Shown: in pieces, positions 1 to 6,797 of the stretch | How positions within the stretch are numbered: the stretch's first letter is position 1 | Layout of the letters: every line of letters begins with the position of its first letter | From: an uncultured Clostridia bacterium | Lineage (GTDB): Bacteria; Bacillota_A; Clostridia; TANB77; CAG-508 | Assembly: GCA_944393405.1 (NCBI GenBank) | Contig: CALYAC010000033.1 | Coordinates: 1-21,986, forward strand | Direction: 5' to 3' | Length of the DNA stretch: 21,986 bases | Notes under the pieces: generated by a model | Told to the model about the DNA's origin: nothing | Databases searched by the model: none | Seen by the model: only the letters and a program-made list of their open reading frames with translations | Translations under genes and position numbers: made by a program

Positions 1-50
1 AGCACATCTCATCCGGTAATTGGGAAATGTTTTCACGGGACTTACCATCC

Positions 51-401
51 TCATCCCGGAATCGGTCCAATCCCCAGCACCCCGGTCAAAAAGAACAGCC
101 CTGCAAACAGGATCAGAAGGCACAGAAGAACGATTGCAAAAAACACCGTCTGCCCACAAGGCTTTCCGTTTACTTTTCGCAATATCCCGCTGCAAAGCAG
201 CGCCAGAAATCCTCCGGCACAAAACAGAGGAAACAGAACCCCGAAACCGGTGAAAAGAATTGTATCTGCCTGCCAGGACATACTGTCCATGCTGCGCTGT
301 ACGGTCCCGTACAGCAGGATATAGACGATCATGCAGACCAGCGAAAGAGCTGCGCCTGCGGCCGTGACTTTGGCAGCACGGCCTTCAAACAATTTTTTCA
401 C
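51..401 (-). CDS. Small three-helix membrane protein, function unknown
   Basis: This 116-aa protein begins at a GTG codon 7 nt after a perfect AGGAGG ribosome site (409-414). It has three hydrophobic segments at about residues 12-32, 47-70 and 84-108, a basic N-terminus (MKKLFEGRAAK) and a short basic loop before the last helix. I recognise no family. The stop codon of the 21-aa ORF upstream (416-418) lies 1 nt from its ribosome site, so the two are probably translated from one message starting at the promoter at 519-547. It lies downstream of the sensor kinase/LytTR pair on the same strand, so it could be a target of or accessory to that system, but only the position supports this. The coding assignment is good; the function is open. 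Confidence 0.7.
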   Translation of the reverse strand: MKKLFEGRAAKVTAAGAALSLVCMIVYILLYGTVQRSMDSMSWQADTILFTGFGVLFPLFCAGGFLALLCSGILRKVNGKPCGQTVFFAIVLLCLLILFAGLFFLTGVLGIGPIPG

Positions 402-415
402 GTTATTACCTCCTC

Positions 416-481
416 TTAGCTGGCCGGAACTTCCCGGCCGGGATGCAGACAGCGCCGCGCGCTGTCCGTGCTGCGGGTCAT
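416..481 (-). CDS. Possible 21-aa leader or signal peptide gene
   Basis: A short ORF starts at ATG 481, 4 nt after an unusually strong AAAGGAGG-like ribosome site (rc of 483-491). It encodes 21 residues: MTRSTDSARRC at the start, then LHPGREVPAS to the stop. The TAA lies 1 nt from the ribosome site of the membrane protein gene. A near-consensus promoter sits about 40 nt upstream. The peptide is basic, has one Cys and no membrane helix. It could be a translational-coupling leader or a small secreted or cytosolic peptide linked to the neighbouring AgrC-like kinase. It shows no clear AgrD layout. The evidence is the ribosome site, promoter and tight spacing only. Confidence 0.4.
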   Translation of the reverse strand: MTRSTDSARRCLHPGREVPAS

Positions 482-518
482 GCGCCTCCTTTCACCGTCT
501 GGATTTTCCTTAGGTTCG

Positions 519-547
519 AGTATAGCGGCCCCCAGCGGGAGGTACAA
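519..547 (-). promoter_or_regulatory. Sigma-A promoter for the peptide/membrane protein unit
   Basis: Read on the minus strand, TTGTAC (542-547) is followed by a 17-nt spacer and TATACT (519-524). It points at the 21-aa ORF and the membrane protein. The spacing is ideal and five of six -10 bases match consensus. Confidence 0.65.
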
Positions 548-608
548 CAGGTTTGGCCCGGGCGGTCGTTTTTGCGCCCTGGCCGGAAAAATATGTTGGA
601 AAATGTAT

Positions 609-632
609 ACAATTCAGGCAGCCTGCAATTGT
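609..632. promoter_or_regulatory. Operator-like inverted repeat upstream of the peptide promoter
   Basis: ACAATTCAGGC and its reverse complement with one extra base (GCCTGCAATTGT) form a compact inverted repeat centred about 75 bp upstream of the -35 box at 542-547. It lies in the gap between the kinase gene and the peptide unit. A transcription-factor site is a reasonable reading. It does not resemble the direct-repeat sites expected for LytTR regulators. Confidence 0.35.
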
Positions 633-652
633 GCATTTCACCGGGACATAGC

Positions 653-691
653 GACAGCCGCCCCCCTGGCAAAGCCAGGGGGGCGGCTGTC
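653..691 (-). terminator. Perfect 18-bp hairpin after the sensor kinase operon
   Basis: Two 18-nt arms (653-670 and 674-691) pair perfectly around a 3-nt AAA loop, about 35 bp beyond the kinase stop codon. There is no U-tract on either side, so it may be a transcript-stabilising 3' hairpin or an atypical terminator. A second small GC-rich hairpin (703-720) lies between it and the gene end. Confidence 0.55.
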
Positions 692-726
692 CGGAGAATG
701 GTCCTGCCGGTTCCGGCAGGATGCTA

Positions 727-2025
727 TCATGGAATGCTTTTGTTGTCCTGTACGCCGGCCTGTGGTTTTGGCACCGGGATCAGGCAGCGCAGCACCGCGC
801 AGCCATGTTCGCTGCTAGCAAACAGCTCCGCGCCGTACTTGTGCAGCAGCTCCCCAATCCCTTCCGGCCGGGCGGGCAGGGTGCTGGCTTCTGCCCCGCC
901 GGGTTGCAGCATCCATGCGGTTTCCAGCACTGCCATACCCTGGCGGTCATAGATCGCCAGGTCCAGCTCGCGCTGAAGTTCAGGCAGCTTTTCCGTCTGT
1001 TCCACCGCCCGGCGCAGCATGCAGGTGGCCAGGGTATACAGGTCGGCTGCCTCCACAAAGGACAGCAGTCTGCCATCCGCCACACAGTGCATCCGTATGC
1101 CGTGTTCCCGGCAATACAGCCTTTGCTCGGCCAGAGCCATATCCAACACATCGTTACCGGTGGCCAGGCGGCTGTCATAAATATCCACCGCCTCGCTCAG
1201 GCGGGTCAGGCATTGCTGCTGTTCGCTGGCGGTACGGGCGCGGCTCAGATCCGCCAGCCGCATCTTCAGCTCATGGCAGCGGCGGTTGATCAGCAAAACA
1301 TGGCGGCGGGCCGTCTCGTACTGTTCCCGCTGGCTGCGGCGCAGCGCGTTGGCAATGGCCAGCTCGTCCTCGGCCCGGCGCTTGACCGACAGCGTATGTA
1401 CCAGATACAACGCCACCAGGATACAGGCGCCGTTCATCAGCACAAACTGATAATTCTGGTTCAGCCCTGACTGCCCATCCAGGCTGATCTTTATGGCCGG
1501 CACGTTCTGTACCAGCTCAAATTCCAAAAACAGAACCGAAGCTGTGGCAAACAGCCGCCGTGTGATTCTACAGTCGCCGCCGAACAGAGGGATGGCCAGC
1601 AGGTGATAGCTCAGCGGCAGCACGGCTGCCATCCAGATTGCCAGATACAGCCCATAGTTTGGCGGAAATCCCTGCCGAAGCACCAGGTTGAGCGATACGC
1701 TGCTGGCGTTTTGCATCGTCTGTTGGGTCACCATGGCCCACAGCGCCGCATAGGCAGCCTGGATCGGCGGGACATCACAGCAAAGAAGGATCAGCAGCGT
1801 GGCAAGGCAGCCCATCATCAGGCGGGTGGCCAGAGGGACGCTGAACACATAACTTTGAAACAGTAAAATCCATCGCACCGCAAACAGCAGCGCCGCTCCG
1901 CCTGCCGCCGCCCGCACCCGGTAGCGCCTGCGGTGGGGCATGGGATGCTGGAAGGCCAACACCTGCAAAACCACCCACAGGCTGACATAATACCGCCCGT
2001 CCAGAGCGTTGACAATCTCACTCAT
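727..2025 (-). CDS. AgrC-like sensor histidine kinase with degenerate ATPase domain
   Basis: The N-terminal ~210 residues hold about six hydrophobic segments, as in peptide-sensing GHKL kinases of the AgrC/ComD type. A linker leads to RRCHELKMR, where His251 is the likely phosphoacceptor, then to TGNDVLDMAL (289-298), the typical motif before the ATPase lobe. The stretch DLYTLATCMLRRAVEQ (328-343) occupies the N-box, normally of the form DLFTLFGNALDNAIEA, and lacks its Asn residues (Cys335, Arg339). The later glycine motif is reduced to PEGIGELLHKYG. I choose the ATG at 2025, whose ATGAGTGA overlaps the regulator's stop and fits translational coupling; a TTG at 2043 would add six residues. 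It is co-transcribed after the LytTR regulator. It may work as a sensor phosphatase, a dimer partner or a pseudokinase. Confidence 0.88.
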   Translation of the reverse strand: MSEIVNALDGRYYVSLWVVLQVLAFQHPMPHRRRYRVRAAAGGAALLFAVRWILLFQSYVFSVPLATRLMMGCLATLLILLCCDVPPIQAAYAALWAMVTQQTMQNASSVSLNLVLRQGFPPNYGLYLAIWMAAVLPLSYHLLAIPLFGGDCRITRRLFATASVLFLEFELVQNVPAIKISLDGQSGLNQNYQFVLMNGACILVALYLVHTLSVKRRAEDELAIANALRRSQREQYETARRHVLLINRRCHELKMRLADLSRARTASEQQQCLTRLSEAVDIYDSRLATGNDVLDMALAEQRLYCREHGIRMHCVADGRLLSFVEAADLYTLATCMLRRAVEQTEKLPELQRELDLAIYDRQGMAVLETAWMLQPGGAEASTLPARPEGIGELLHKYGAELFASSEHGCAVLRCLIPVPKPQAGVQDNKSIP

Positions 2026-2734
2026 GGCTGGCTGTTCCCCCAAGGTAGGCGTTCAGCGCCGCCAGCAGCGCCGGGCGGCATCCCCGGCTGACCGGAAGTT
2101 CCACATCTCCGACCCGCAGCGTTTTAAGGGCGATCTCTTTCACCTGCGCAAGATTGACGATATACCAATAGTTGCCTTTGGCAAATGGGTACGCGGCGAG
2201 CTGTTCTTCAGCGGACTTCAAAGTGCCGCGCAGCGTATAGTCGCCCTGTTCGGCATGATAGCAAAGTCGTTTTTGCTGCACATCCACATACAGAATACTG
2301 CGCACCGGCAGCCGGACCTGCCGGTCATGGCAGTCCAGCAGAATTTGTGCATCTCGCTGACGGTCAATGCGTCCCAATGCCCTGGCAAACCGCATACGAA
2401 AAGACACATAGGACAACGGTTTCAAGATGTAATCCAGCGCCTGCACCGAGTATCCCTGGATCGCGTACTGGGCCATGTTGGTGATAAACACCAGTATCAC
2501 TTGGCTGTCCAGCTCTCTCAAACGGTGGGCGATCTGCATCCCATCGGCACCAGGCATCTCGATGTCCATCAGGATCAGATCAAAGCGGCCATCATAGTCT
2601 TGCAGCAGCGCCTCGCCGCCGGCAAAACACTGTACCGAGAGCTGCTGGCCGGTTTCCTCTCCGTAGCGGCGTACATACTCCCTGAGCTGGGCGCGGATTG
2701 ACGCCTCATCCTCCACAATAGCAATCTGATACAC
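2018..2734 (-). CDS. LytTR-family (AgrA-like) response regulator
   Basis: The first ~120 residues form a receiver domain: acidic pocket EDE (8-10), phosphoacceptor Asp57 in ILMDIEMPG, Thr85 in FITN and Lys105 in LKPL are all present. Residues ~130-235 match a LytTR DNA-binding domain (LPVRSILYVDVQQKRLCYH, then the FAKGNYWYIVNLAQVKEI core). The 238-aa length is typical. I start at GTG 2734 because GAGGAGG lies 7 nt before it; an upstream ATG at 2836 would add an unrelated 34-residue tail. It is first in an operon with the kinase, whose start overlaps this stop. The intact phosphoacceptor beside a degenerate kinase is notable. Confidence 0.93.
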   Translation of the reverse strand: MYQIAIVEDEASIRAQLREYVRRYGEETGQQLSVQCFAGGEALLQDYDGRFDLILMDIEMPGADGMQIAHRLRELDSQVILVFITNMAQYAIQGYSVQALDYILKPLSYVSFRMRFARALGRIDRQRDAQILLDCHDRQVRLPVRSILYVDVQQKRLCYHAEQGDYTLRGTLKSAEEQLAAYPFAKGNYWYIVNLAQVKEIALKTLRVGDVELPVSRGCRPALLAALNAYLGGTASHE

Positions 2735-2779
2735 GCTTTTCCTCCTCACTTTGCCACTGCTGATACAGCAGATACATAT

Positions 2780-2809
2780 ATTATAGCAAAGCTGAACGTT
2801 AAGGGACAA
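2780..2809 (-). promoter_or_regulatory. Promoter of the two-component operon with a LytTR half-site
   Basis: On the minus strand TTGTCC (2804-2809), an 18-nt spacer and TATAAT (2780-2785) form a promoter about 50 bp before the regulator start. The spacer holds AACGTTCAG (2792-2800), which matches every position of the 9-nt LytTR consensus I know (W-M-M-GTT-N-R-K). I see no good second half-site one helical turn pair upstream. Autoregulation is plausible. Confidence 0.6.
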
Positions 2810-2836
2810 GGCAAAATTCAGTGGCAGGCAGTGCAA

Positions 2837-3192
2837 ATTGACGCGATTGCAGAAGGCGGACCAGCTTTTGCACAGGTTTCGTATGCATTTTGTTTGGGCT
2901 TGCTTTTACTGTCCTATTACAGAGGAACGTGTGAAATTATCTGGCCTGCAGAGCGAAAACCAGCCGGGTCTGTATAGCAGGCACTTTCGCCTCTTTTTTC
3001 ACCCACAGCAGACTGATTCGGCCCAAAACAGCTTCCCGAAACAATCCTGTTGTCCTCATCCCGATGAGCTCTGTCAAAAGAGGAACGCCTTCCCATTAGG
3101 AAAGGCACAGCCTGTCGAAAAAGGTCACGGTAAGGTGGCCATTTTCTCGTATTGTGGAAAAGAATACGGTATAATGTCGTAAGGTGATAAAA
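2837..3192. other. Intergenic stretch, no gene seen
   Basis: No ORF here has a credible ribosome site or recognisable product. The right part (about 3130-3192) probably belongs to the 5' end of the IS1182-type remnant: a TATAAT at 3169-3174 lies about 20 bp before its first ATG. Confidence 0.5.
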
Positions 3193-3346
3193 ATGCGGGA
3201 AAGAACACAGAAAATAGAGGACAGTTGGAATTTGTGAGTTTGGAAACCATGGTGCCGCAGGATCGCTTGCTGCGGAAGATCGGTGCAGCAAGCGATTTCA
3301 AAAAGATATACGAATTTGTAGAGGAACTGTACTGCGAGGACAACGG
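3193..3346 (+). pseudogene. IS1182-family transposase, N-terminal remnant
   Basis: From 3225 the frame reads EFVSLETMVPQDRLLRKI, then a stretch ending VEELYCEDNGRP, the characteristic N-terminus of IS1182-type DDE transposases. The ATG at 3193 begins MRERTQKIEDS in another frame. Adding one base near 3218 would fuse the two into the usual start, so there is a 1-nt deletion. Homology stops after NGRP at about 3345, and the rest of the ~500-aa enzyme is gone. The remnant ends next to the first copy of the repeat module. It is certainly non-functional. Confidence 0.75.
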
Positions 3347-3452
3347 CCGGCCATGGCAGTGCAGGAAGTTTAATAGCTCGATTCATCTCACGTTTCTTGT
3401 TGAGGTGGCTACCCGGTCACAGATAGGGCCGTTCTTCGGGGTGCCTGCGTGC

Positions 3453-3631
3453 TGACCACAGGTTGCCTGACTACCGTTTGGCCACTTTTGATTTTTCCTT
3501 GGCTTCACTCGACAAATTTTGCGCTTTAGCATCGCTTATTCTACATATAAACCAGCGCGGGAATTTGTGCACGCCGTACAAATCCCCACGCTGTATCATT
3601 GCTATTTTCCCGGTTTCACTGTTCTCCGGCC
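3453..3631 (+). repeat. att-like module, copy 1 (degenerate, no tRNA half)
   Basis: TGACCAC (3453), TGACTAC (3468) and TGGCCAC (3479), the last two 11 bp apart, start the module. An inverted repeat with 17-nt arms (3553-3569, 3577-3593; three mismatches) and a 7-nt spacer follows, then a ~30-nt tail ending GTTCTCCGGCC. The order, spacing and much of the sequence match copies 2 and 3. After CTCCGGCC the sequence departs, and no tRNA-Arg half follows. I read it as an older or differently resolved integration junction. Confidence 0.6.
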
Positions 3632-4155
3632 TGACTACTACGTCCAACTGGGCTGTGGACGACTGATCTTGGCACAGGGGTGTCAACCATGCCAACCAGG
3701 CGCTGGCTGGGGGCAGCGTGCAGTTGGCCGTCCGGGTAGGGCTGGTAGCCCACCGGCGTCTGGAGGCTGCACGACCTGAACGGGGTCTGGCTGGCCTGGC
3801 CCGTCGGCAGTATGCTTCCATTTTGGTTCTGCTGGTGTTACCTACCCACCGCCACCTAAACGCTGTAACCCTGCAAGCTGCGCCGGCCGTGCGTGGAGGT
3901 CTTTTCCAGCGGCAGTTTTTGTTGTTTTCGCGCAAAGCCACGAACTGTTCCGGGCCTGGCGGTACAGAAATGGTCCGACTGCATCCATGACTCTTTAGCG
4001 TATTTTTCAACATTCTTGATGGATCGGATACACTTTACCATTAAGGGGTACAGTGCATTGAAACTTTCGCTTGCTTTTCCTTTCACTTTATGCCATACTG
4101 GTTTCAGTTTCAAAACTTCCAATTTTCCTCATTTTTGAAACTGGAGGCTTGCGCT
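3632..4155. other. Non-coding or decayed stretch before the ATPase gene
   Basis: This 524-bp stretch holds overlapping open frames on both strands, but none has a ribosome site, a start in context or a recognisable product. Compositional drift and mixed frames suggest decayed coding DNA, probably on the minus strand around 3650-3990. The last ~130 bp are AT-rich and probably contain the ATPase promoter. Confidence 0.4.
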
Positions 4156-5355
4156 ATGAAATGGATTGACCGCCCGCAGTATCTCCAGCGCCTGTTGGGC
4201 CTGCAGAACACCCCGGACATCAAAATCATCACCGGCATCCGCCGCTGCGGCAAGTCCTGCCTGCTGCGCGCCTTCCGGCAGCAGATCCAGCAACAGGACC
4301 CAAATGCCAATATTCTCTCCCTCGATTTCACCGATTTGGATTGGGAAGATCTCAAAGATTACCGCGCGCTGCACCGGTACGCGAAAGAACACGTTAAAGA
4401 GGGTACTGCCAACTATCTGCTGATCGACGAAGTCCAGCTTTGCCCGCACTTTGAGCTGGCCATCAACAGCCTGCACGCCGCCGGGCAGTTTGATATTTAC
4501 CTGACCGGCTCCAACGCCTTTCTGCTCAGCGGCGACCTGGCAACGCTGTTCACCGGGCGCTATATAGAGATCCCGGTCTTTCCCTTCAGCTTCGCCGAGT
4601 ATTGCCGCTATTTTGAGGAAAAGACCGATATGCAGGCCGCCTTTGATGACTATGCCCTGCAAGGCGGTCTGGCCGGTTCTTACGCCTACCGCAGTGAGCA
4701 GGACCGGGTGGCTTATATTCAGGAAGTGTACCGCACCATCGTCACGCAGGACCTCGTACAGAAATACCGTCTGCCGGACACGGCCATGCTGGAACATCTG
4801 AGCGAATATCTGATGGATAACATCAGCAACCTGACCTCTCCCAACCGGGTCAGCGATACGCTGACTGCCAACAAGATCACCACCAACCATGTTACGGTGG
4901 GACGATACATCAAGTATCTGTGCAACGCCTTCGTGTTTTACGACACCAAGCGGTATGACATCAAGGGCCGCCGCTATCTGGAGACCGCTGACAAGTACTA
5001 CCTGTGTGACACCGGCATCCGCTATGCGGTGCTGGGCCACCGCAATTTGGATTACGGCCGCCTGTATGAGAACATCGTCAACATCGAGCTGCGCCGCCGC
5101 GGCTACGACGTGTATGTGGGCAAGCTGTACCAGAAAGAAGTAGACTTTGTCGCGCTTCGAGGCAGCGAGAAGCTGTACATCCAGGTTAGTGATGATATTT
5201 CCCGCAGCGCGACATTTGAGCGGGAAGTCTCACCGTTGCTGGCCATCAAGGATGCCTACCCCAAGATGATCCTGGCCCGCACCCGCCACCCGGTATACGA
5301 TTACGAAGGAATCGCCATTTGGGATTTGTCACAGTGGCTGCGGGAGGAGGGGTGA
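4156..5355 (+). CDS. AAA-family ATPase with DUF4143 domain
   Basis: This 399-aa protein has a Walker A motif GIRRCGKS (27-34) and a Walker B in YLLIDEVQL, followed by sensor motif LTGSNAFLL, as in AAA_14 proteins. The C-terminal third carries the DUF4143 pattern, including the REASE-like ending ENIVNIELRRRGYDVYVG, then EVDFVA and YIQVS. I start at ATG 4156, where GGAGG lies 8 nt upstream; the longer frame to 4090 has no ribosome site. These ATPases are widespread in gut bacteria, often as isolated transferred genes, and their cellular role is not established. This one stands alone between two copies of the att-like module, so it is probably cargo of one integrated unit. Confidence 0.93.
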   Translation: MKWIDRPQYLQRLLGLQNTPDIKIITGIRRCGKSCLLRAFRQQIQQQDPNANILSLDFTDLDWEDLKDYRALHRYAKEHVKEGTANYLLIDEVQLCPHFELAINSLHAAGQFDIYLTGSNAFLLSGDLATLFTGRYIEIPVFPFSFAEYCRYFEEKTDMQAAFDDYALQGGLAGSYAYRSEQDRVAYIQEVYRTIVTQDLVQKYRLPDTAMLEHLSEYLMDNISNLTSPNRVSDTLTANKITTNHVTVGRYIKYLCNAFVFYDTKRYDIKGRRYLETADKYYLCDTGIRYAVLGHRNLDYGRLYENIVNIELRRRGYDVYVGKLYQKEVDFVALRGSEKLYIQVSDDISRSATFEREVSPLLAIKDAYPKMILARTRHPVYDYEGIAIWDLSQWLREEG

Positions 5356-5375
5356 GAGCGGCCCGGACTGCCAGC

Positions 5376-5548
5376 TGACCACCATTTGACCACTTTGCTT
5401 GTTCAGCGGGCAGGTCATGGTTCCCCAAAGCGCTTTTCACGTTCCATCATTCTTTTCTTTGCACGACCATCATCGCGGGAATTTGTGCATGCTACACAAA
5501 TTCCCGCGATGGTTCATTGCATTTTCCCGGATGCCACAGTTCTCCGAC
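5376..5548 (+). repeat. att-like module, copy 2
   Basis: It opens with two TGACCAC repeats exactly 11 bp apart (5376, 5387). A perfect inverted repeat follows: 17-nt arms (5471-5487, 5495-5511) around CATGCTA. A ~30-nt conserved tail ends at CTCCGAC (5542-5548), the anticodon loop of the tRNA-Arg half that continues rightward. The arrangement fits an integrase junction: arm sites, a structured region and the crossover. Confidence 0.75.
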
Positions 5549-5586
5549 CCGGAAGGCCGCTGGTTCGAATCCAGTCGGGCGCACCA
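5540..5586 (+). pseudogene. 3' half of a tRNA-Arg gene (attR-type remnant)
   Basis: The 47 nt from the anticodon loop CTCCGAC (anticodon CCG) through the T-arm (GGTTCGAATCC) to acceptor CGGGCGC, discriminator A and CCA are those of an arginine tRNA. The 5' half is absent and replaced by module sequence. The acceptor differs from the complete tRNA at 16193, so it derives from another arginine tRNA gene, presumably left of the window. Confidence 0.85.
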
Positions 5587-5587
5587 C

Positions 5588-5623
5588 AAAAAGACCGCTG
5601 TGTGTTCACGCAGCGGTCTTTTT
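5588..5623 (+). terminator. Rho-independent terminator after the tRNA half
   Basis: AAAAAGACCGCTG (5588-5600) pairs perfectly with CAGCGGTCTTTTT (5611-5623), giving a hairpin with T-tracts usable on both strands. A nearly identical one follows the other tRNA half at 11595-11630. Confidence 0.85.
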
Positions 5624-5631
5624 GTATGGAT

Positions 5632-5753
5632 TTTGGTTTGTACCACATTGTGTCACAAACCAAATCATATACAATATGATTTGGCAGGGCTGCCTCTCGG
5701 TCGATTTTCTGTTCCTCCAAACCCGCCCCAAATTCGCTGTTTGGGGCGGGTTT
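5632..5753. repeat. Cluster of three inverted repeats
   Basis: TTTGGTTTGT (5632-5641) pairs with ACAAACCAAA (5655-5664). CAAATCATAT (5661-5670) pairs perfectly with ATATGATTTG (5674-5683) around ACA. The two share CAAA, so as RNA they exclude each other. A third perfect 14-bp hairpin (5719-5732 with 5740-5753) follows, GC-rich and terminator-like. No gene lies within 5624-5765. The AT-rich palindrome could be an operator. Confidence 0.55.
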
Positions 5754-5765
5754 CGCTTCCATGGT

Positions 5766-6146
5766 ATGTTTCTCGTAACCTGGATCAGCGCCGGACAGTG
5801 CTTCCTGATGGAAGCCAACGGCCGCCCCGAGGCCTGGTTCGTCTTGCAGTTGCCCGCATCAGACGACTATCCCGCCGCCAACAAACGAAAAGGCGGCGCG
5901 AAGGCAACGGCCTCCGCGCCGCTGCCCCGCGCCACCATGCTGGGCCCTTATACAAGCCCCCGTTTTGCAGGTGCTTCCAAATACATGCTCGCCTTCTGCA
6001 AGGCCTGCTGCCCGCGGCTGGCCATCGAGGTGCCGCTGGGCGACCCGCTCAGCCGGTTCCGCCTGGCCTACTGGCTGGACCAGGGGTTTGTGCCGGAGGC
6101 ACGGGCGGGGTTCGGTGGGGCGGTGCGGCTTGCTACGCACAAATAA
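5766..6146 (+). CDS. Uncertain 126-aa ORF, possible gene remnant
   Basis: The open frame from ATG 5766 reads MFLVTWISAGQCFLMEANG, continues through a Pro/Ala-rich middle, and ends in LSRFRLAYWLDQGFVPEA and a basic tail. The ending vaguely recalls the last strand and helix of GNAT acetyltransferases, but no acetyl-CoA motif is visible. No good ribosome site precedes it, and the hairpin at 5719-5753 sits just upstream. A decayed C-terminal fragment is as likely as a live gene. Confidence 0.3.
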   Translation: MFLVTWISAGQCFLMEANGRPEAWFVLQLPASDDYPAANKRKGGAKATASAPLPRATMLGPYTSPRFAGASKYMLAFCKACCPRLAIEVPLGDPLSRFRLAYWLDQGFVPEARAGFGGAVRLATHK

Positions 6147-6194
6147 GATACAGTAACTTTCTCCAGGACAACATATCCTTGACGATTTTGTAGA

Positions 6195-6545
6195 TGCCTT
6201 TGGAATCGCAGCAGCGTGTCGAGAAATTCGACACGCTGCAACGGGGGCAACAGCCGTGCACGCCTGCGCCTACCGCGGCTATTTCCCCCTTTGGAATCCC
6301 CTTCGACAAAATTTTACGGCAAATCGCGCACTCGTCGCTATGCTCCTCGCACACAATTTGTCGCAAAATTTCCCTGGTGGTGTCGCCGTCGTCGGCGCAT
6401 GTCCGCCGACGGCGACGAATTTTAACTTTTTTGACAGTCTGGAAATCGCAGCTTTTATTGGCGAGAAAAGTATACTCGGTAAGGGGGAGAAAAGCGTTGG
6501 TACGCTCCAGCGTGTCGATAAATTCGACACGAACCTGTTGCACAA
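6195..6545. repeat. Hairpin-rich stretch, probably an interspersed repeat
   Basis: Two related hairpins bracket the stretch: GCAGCGTGTCGA/TCGACACGCTGC (6211-6239) and CGTGTCGA/TCGACACG (about 6512-6532), with the same AAAT-type loop. Between them lies an imperfect GTCGCCGTCG...CGGCGAC hairpin (about 6383-6418). Open frames cross it on both strands but have no ribosome site or recognisable product. A palindromic interspersed or MITE-like element is my best reading. Only one copy is in the window, so repetition is inferred. Confidence 0.4.
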
Positions 6546-6594
6546 TAAAACTATAATAGCAATTTGTACAAACAAATACACCCAATAAGACAAA

Positions 6595-6660
6595 TTGCCC
6601 CCAAAAGAAGCTGTTTTGACTTCATTTGAGGGGCACATTTTGTACATTATTTTGGGGCAA
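6595..6660. repeat. Small inverted-repeat element
   Basis: TTGCCCCCAAAA (6595-6606) and TTTTGGGGCAA (6650-6660) are inverted ends enclosing ~43 bp. The remainder up to 6797 shows no gene. It could be a small MITE-like relic or a weak terminator for the minus-strand operon ending at 6798. Confidence 0.35.
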
Positions 6661-6797
6661 GCTATTTTACAACGGATTTCCTTTCTCGGCGCCAGCTATG
6701 CCCCGCAGGCGTCGCAGCGGTGCTTTAGGCGCAAGCCACGAATTGCGCGGGGTGCTCTGGCAGAATTGAACAGTGCCGGGGATTTGTTAGATACGAG

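Noticed and set aside
27..419. 130-aa plus-strand open frame
   Set aside because: It is antisense to the membrane protein gene, which has a perfect ribosome site and helices; this frame has none.
721..1470. 249-aa plus-strand open frame over the kinase
   Set aside because: GC-rich shadow frame; the minus strand holds clear kinase motifs.
3471..4013. 180-aa minus-strand open frame rich in Arg and Pro
   Set aside because: No start context, composition of a shadow frame, and it runs through the repeat module. At most it covers decayed sequence.
5540..5586. Functional tRNA gene
   Set aside because: Only the 3' half from the anticodon loop is present, with no acceptor 5' strand or D-arm.
6133..6585. 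150-aa minus-strand frame with Cys and Arg runs
   Set aside because: It follows the hairpins and has no ribosome site; I treat it as a repeat, not a gene.
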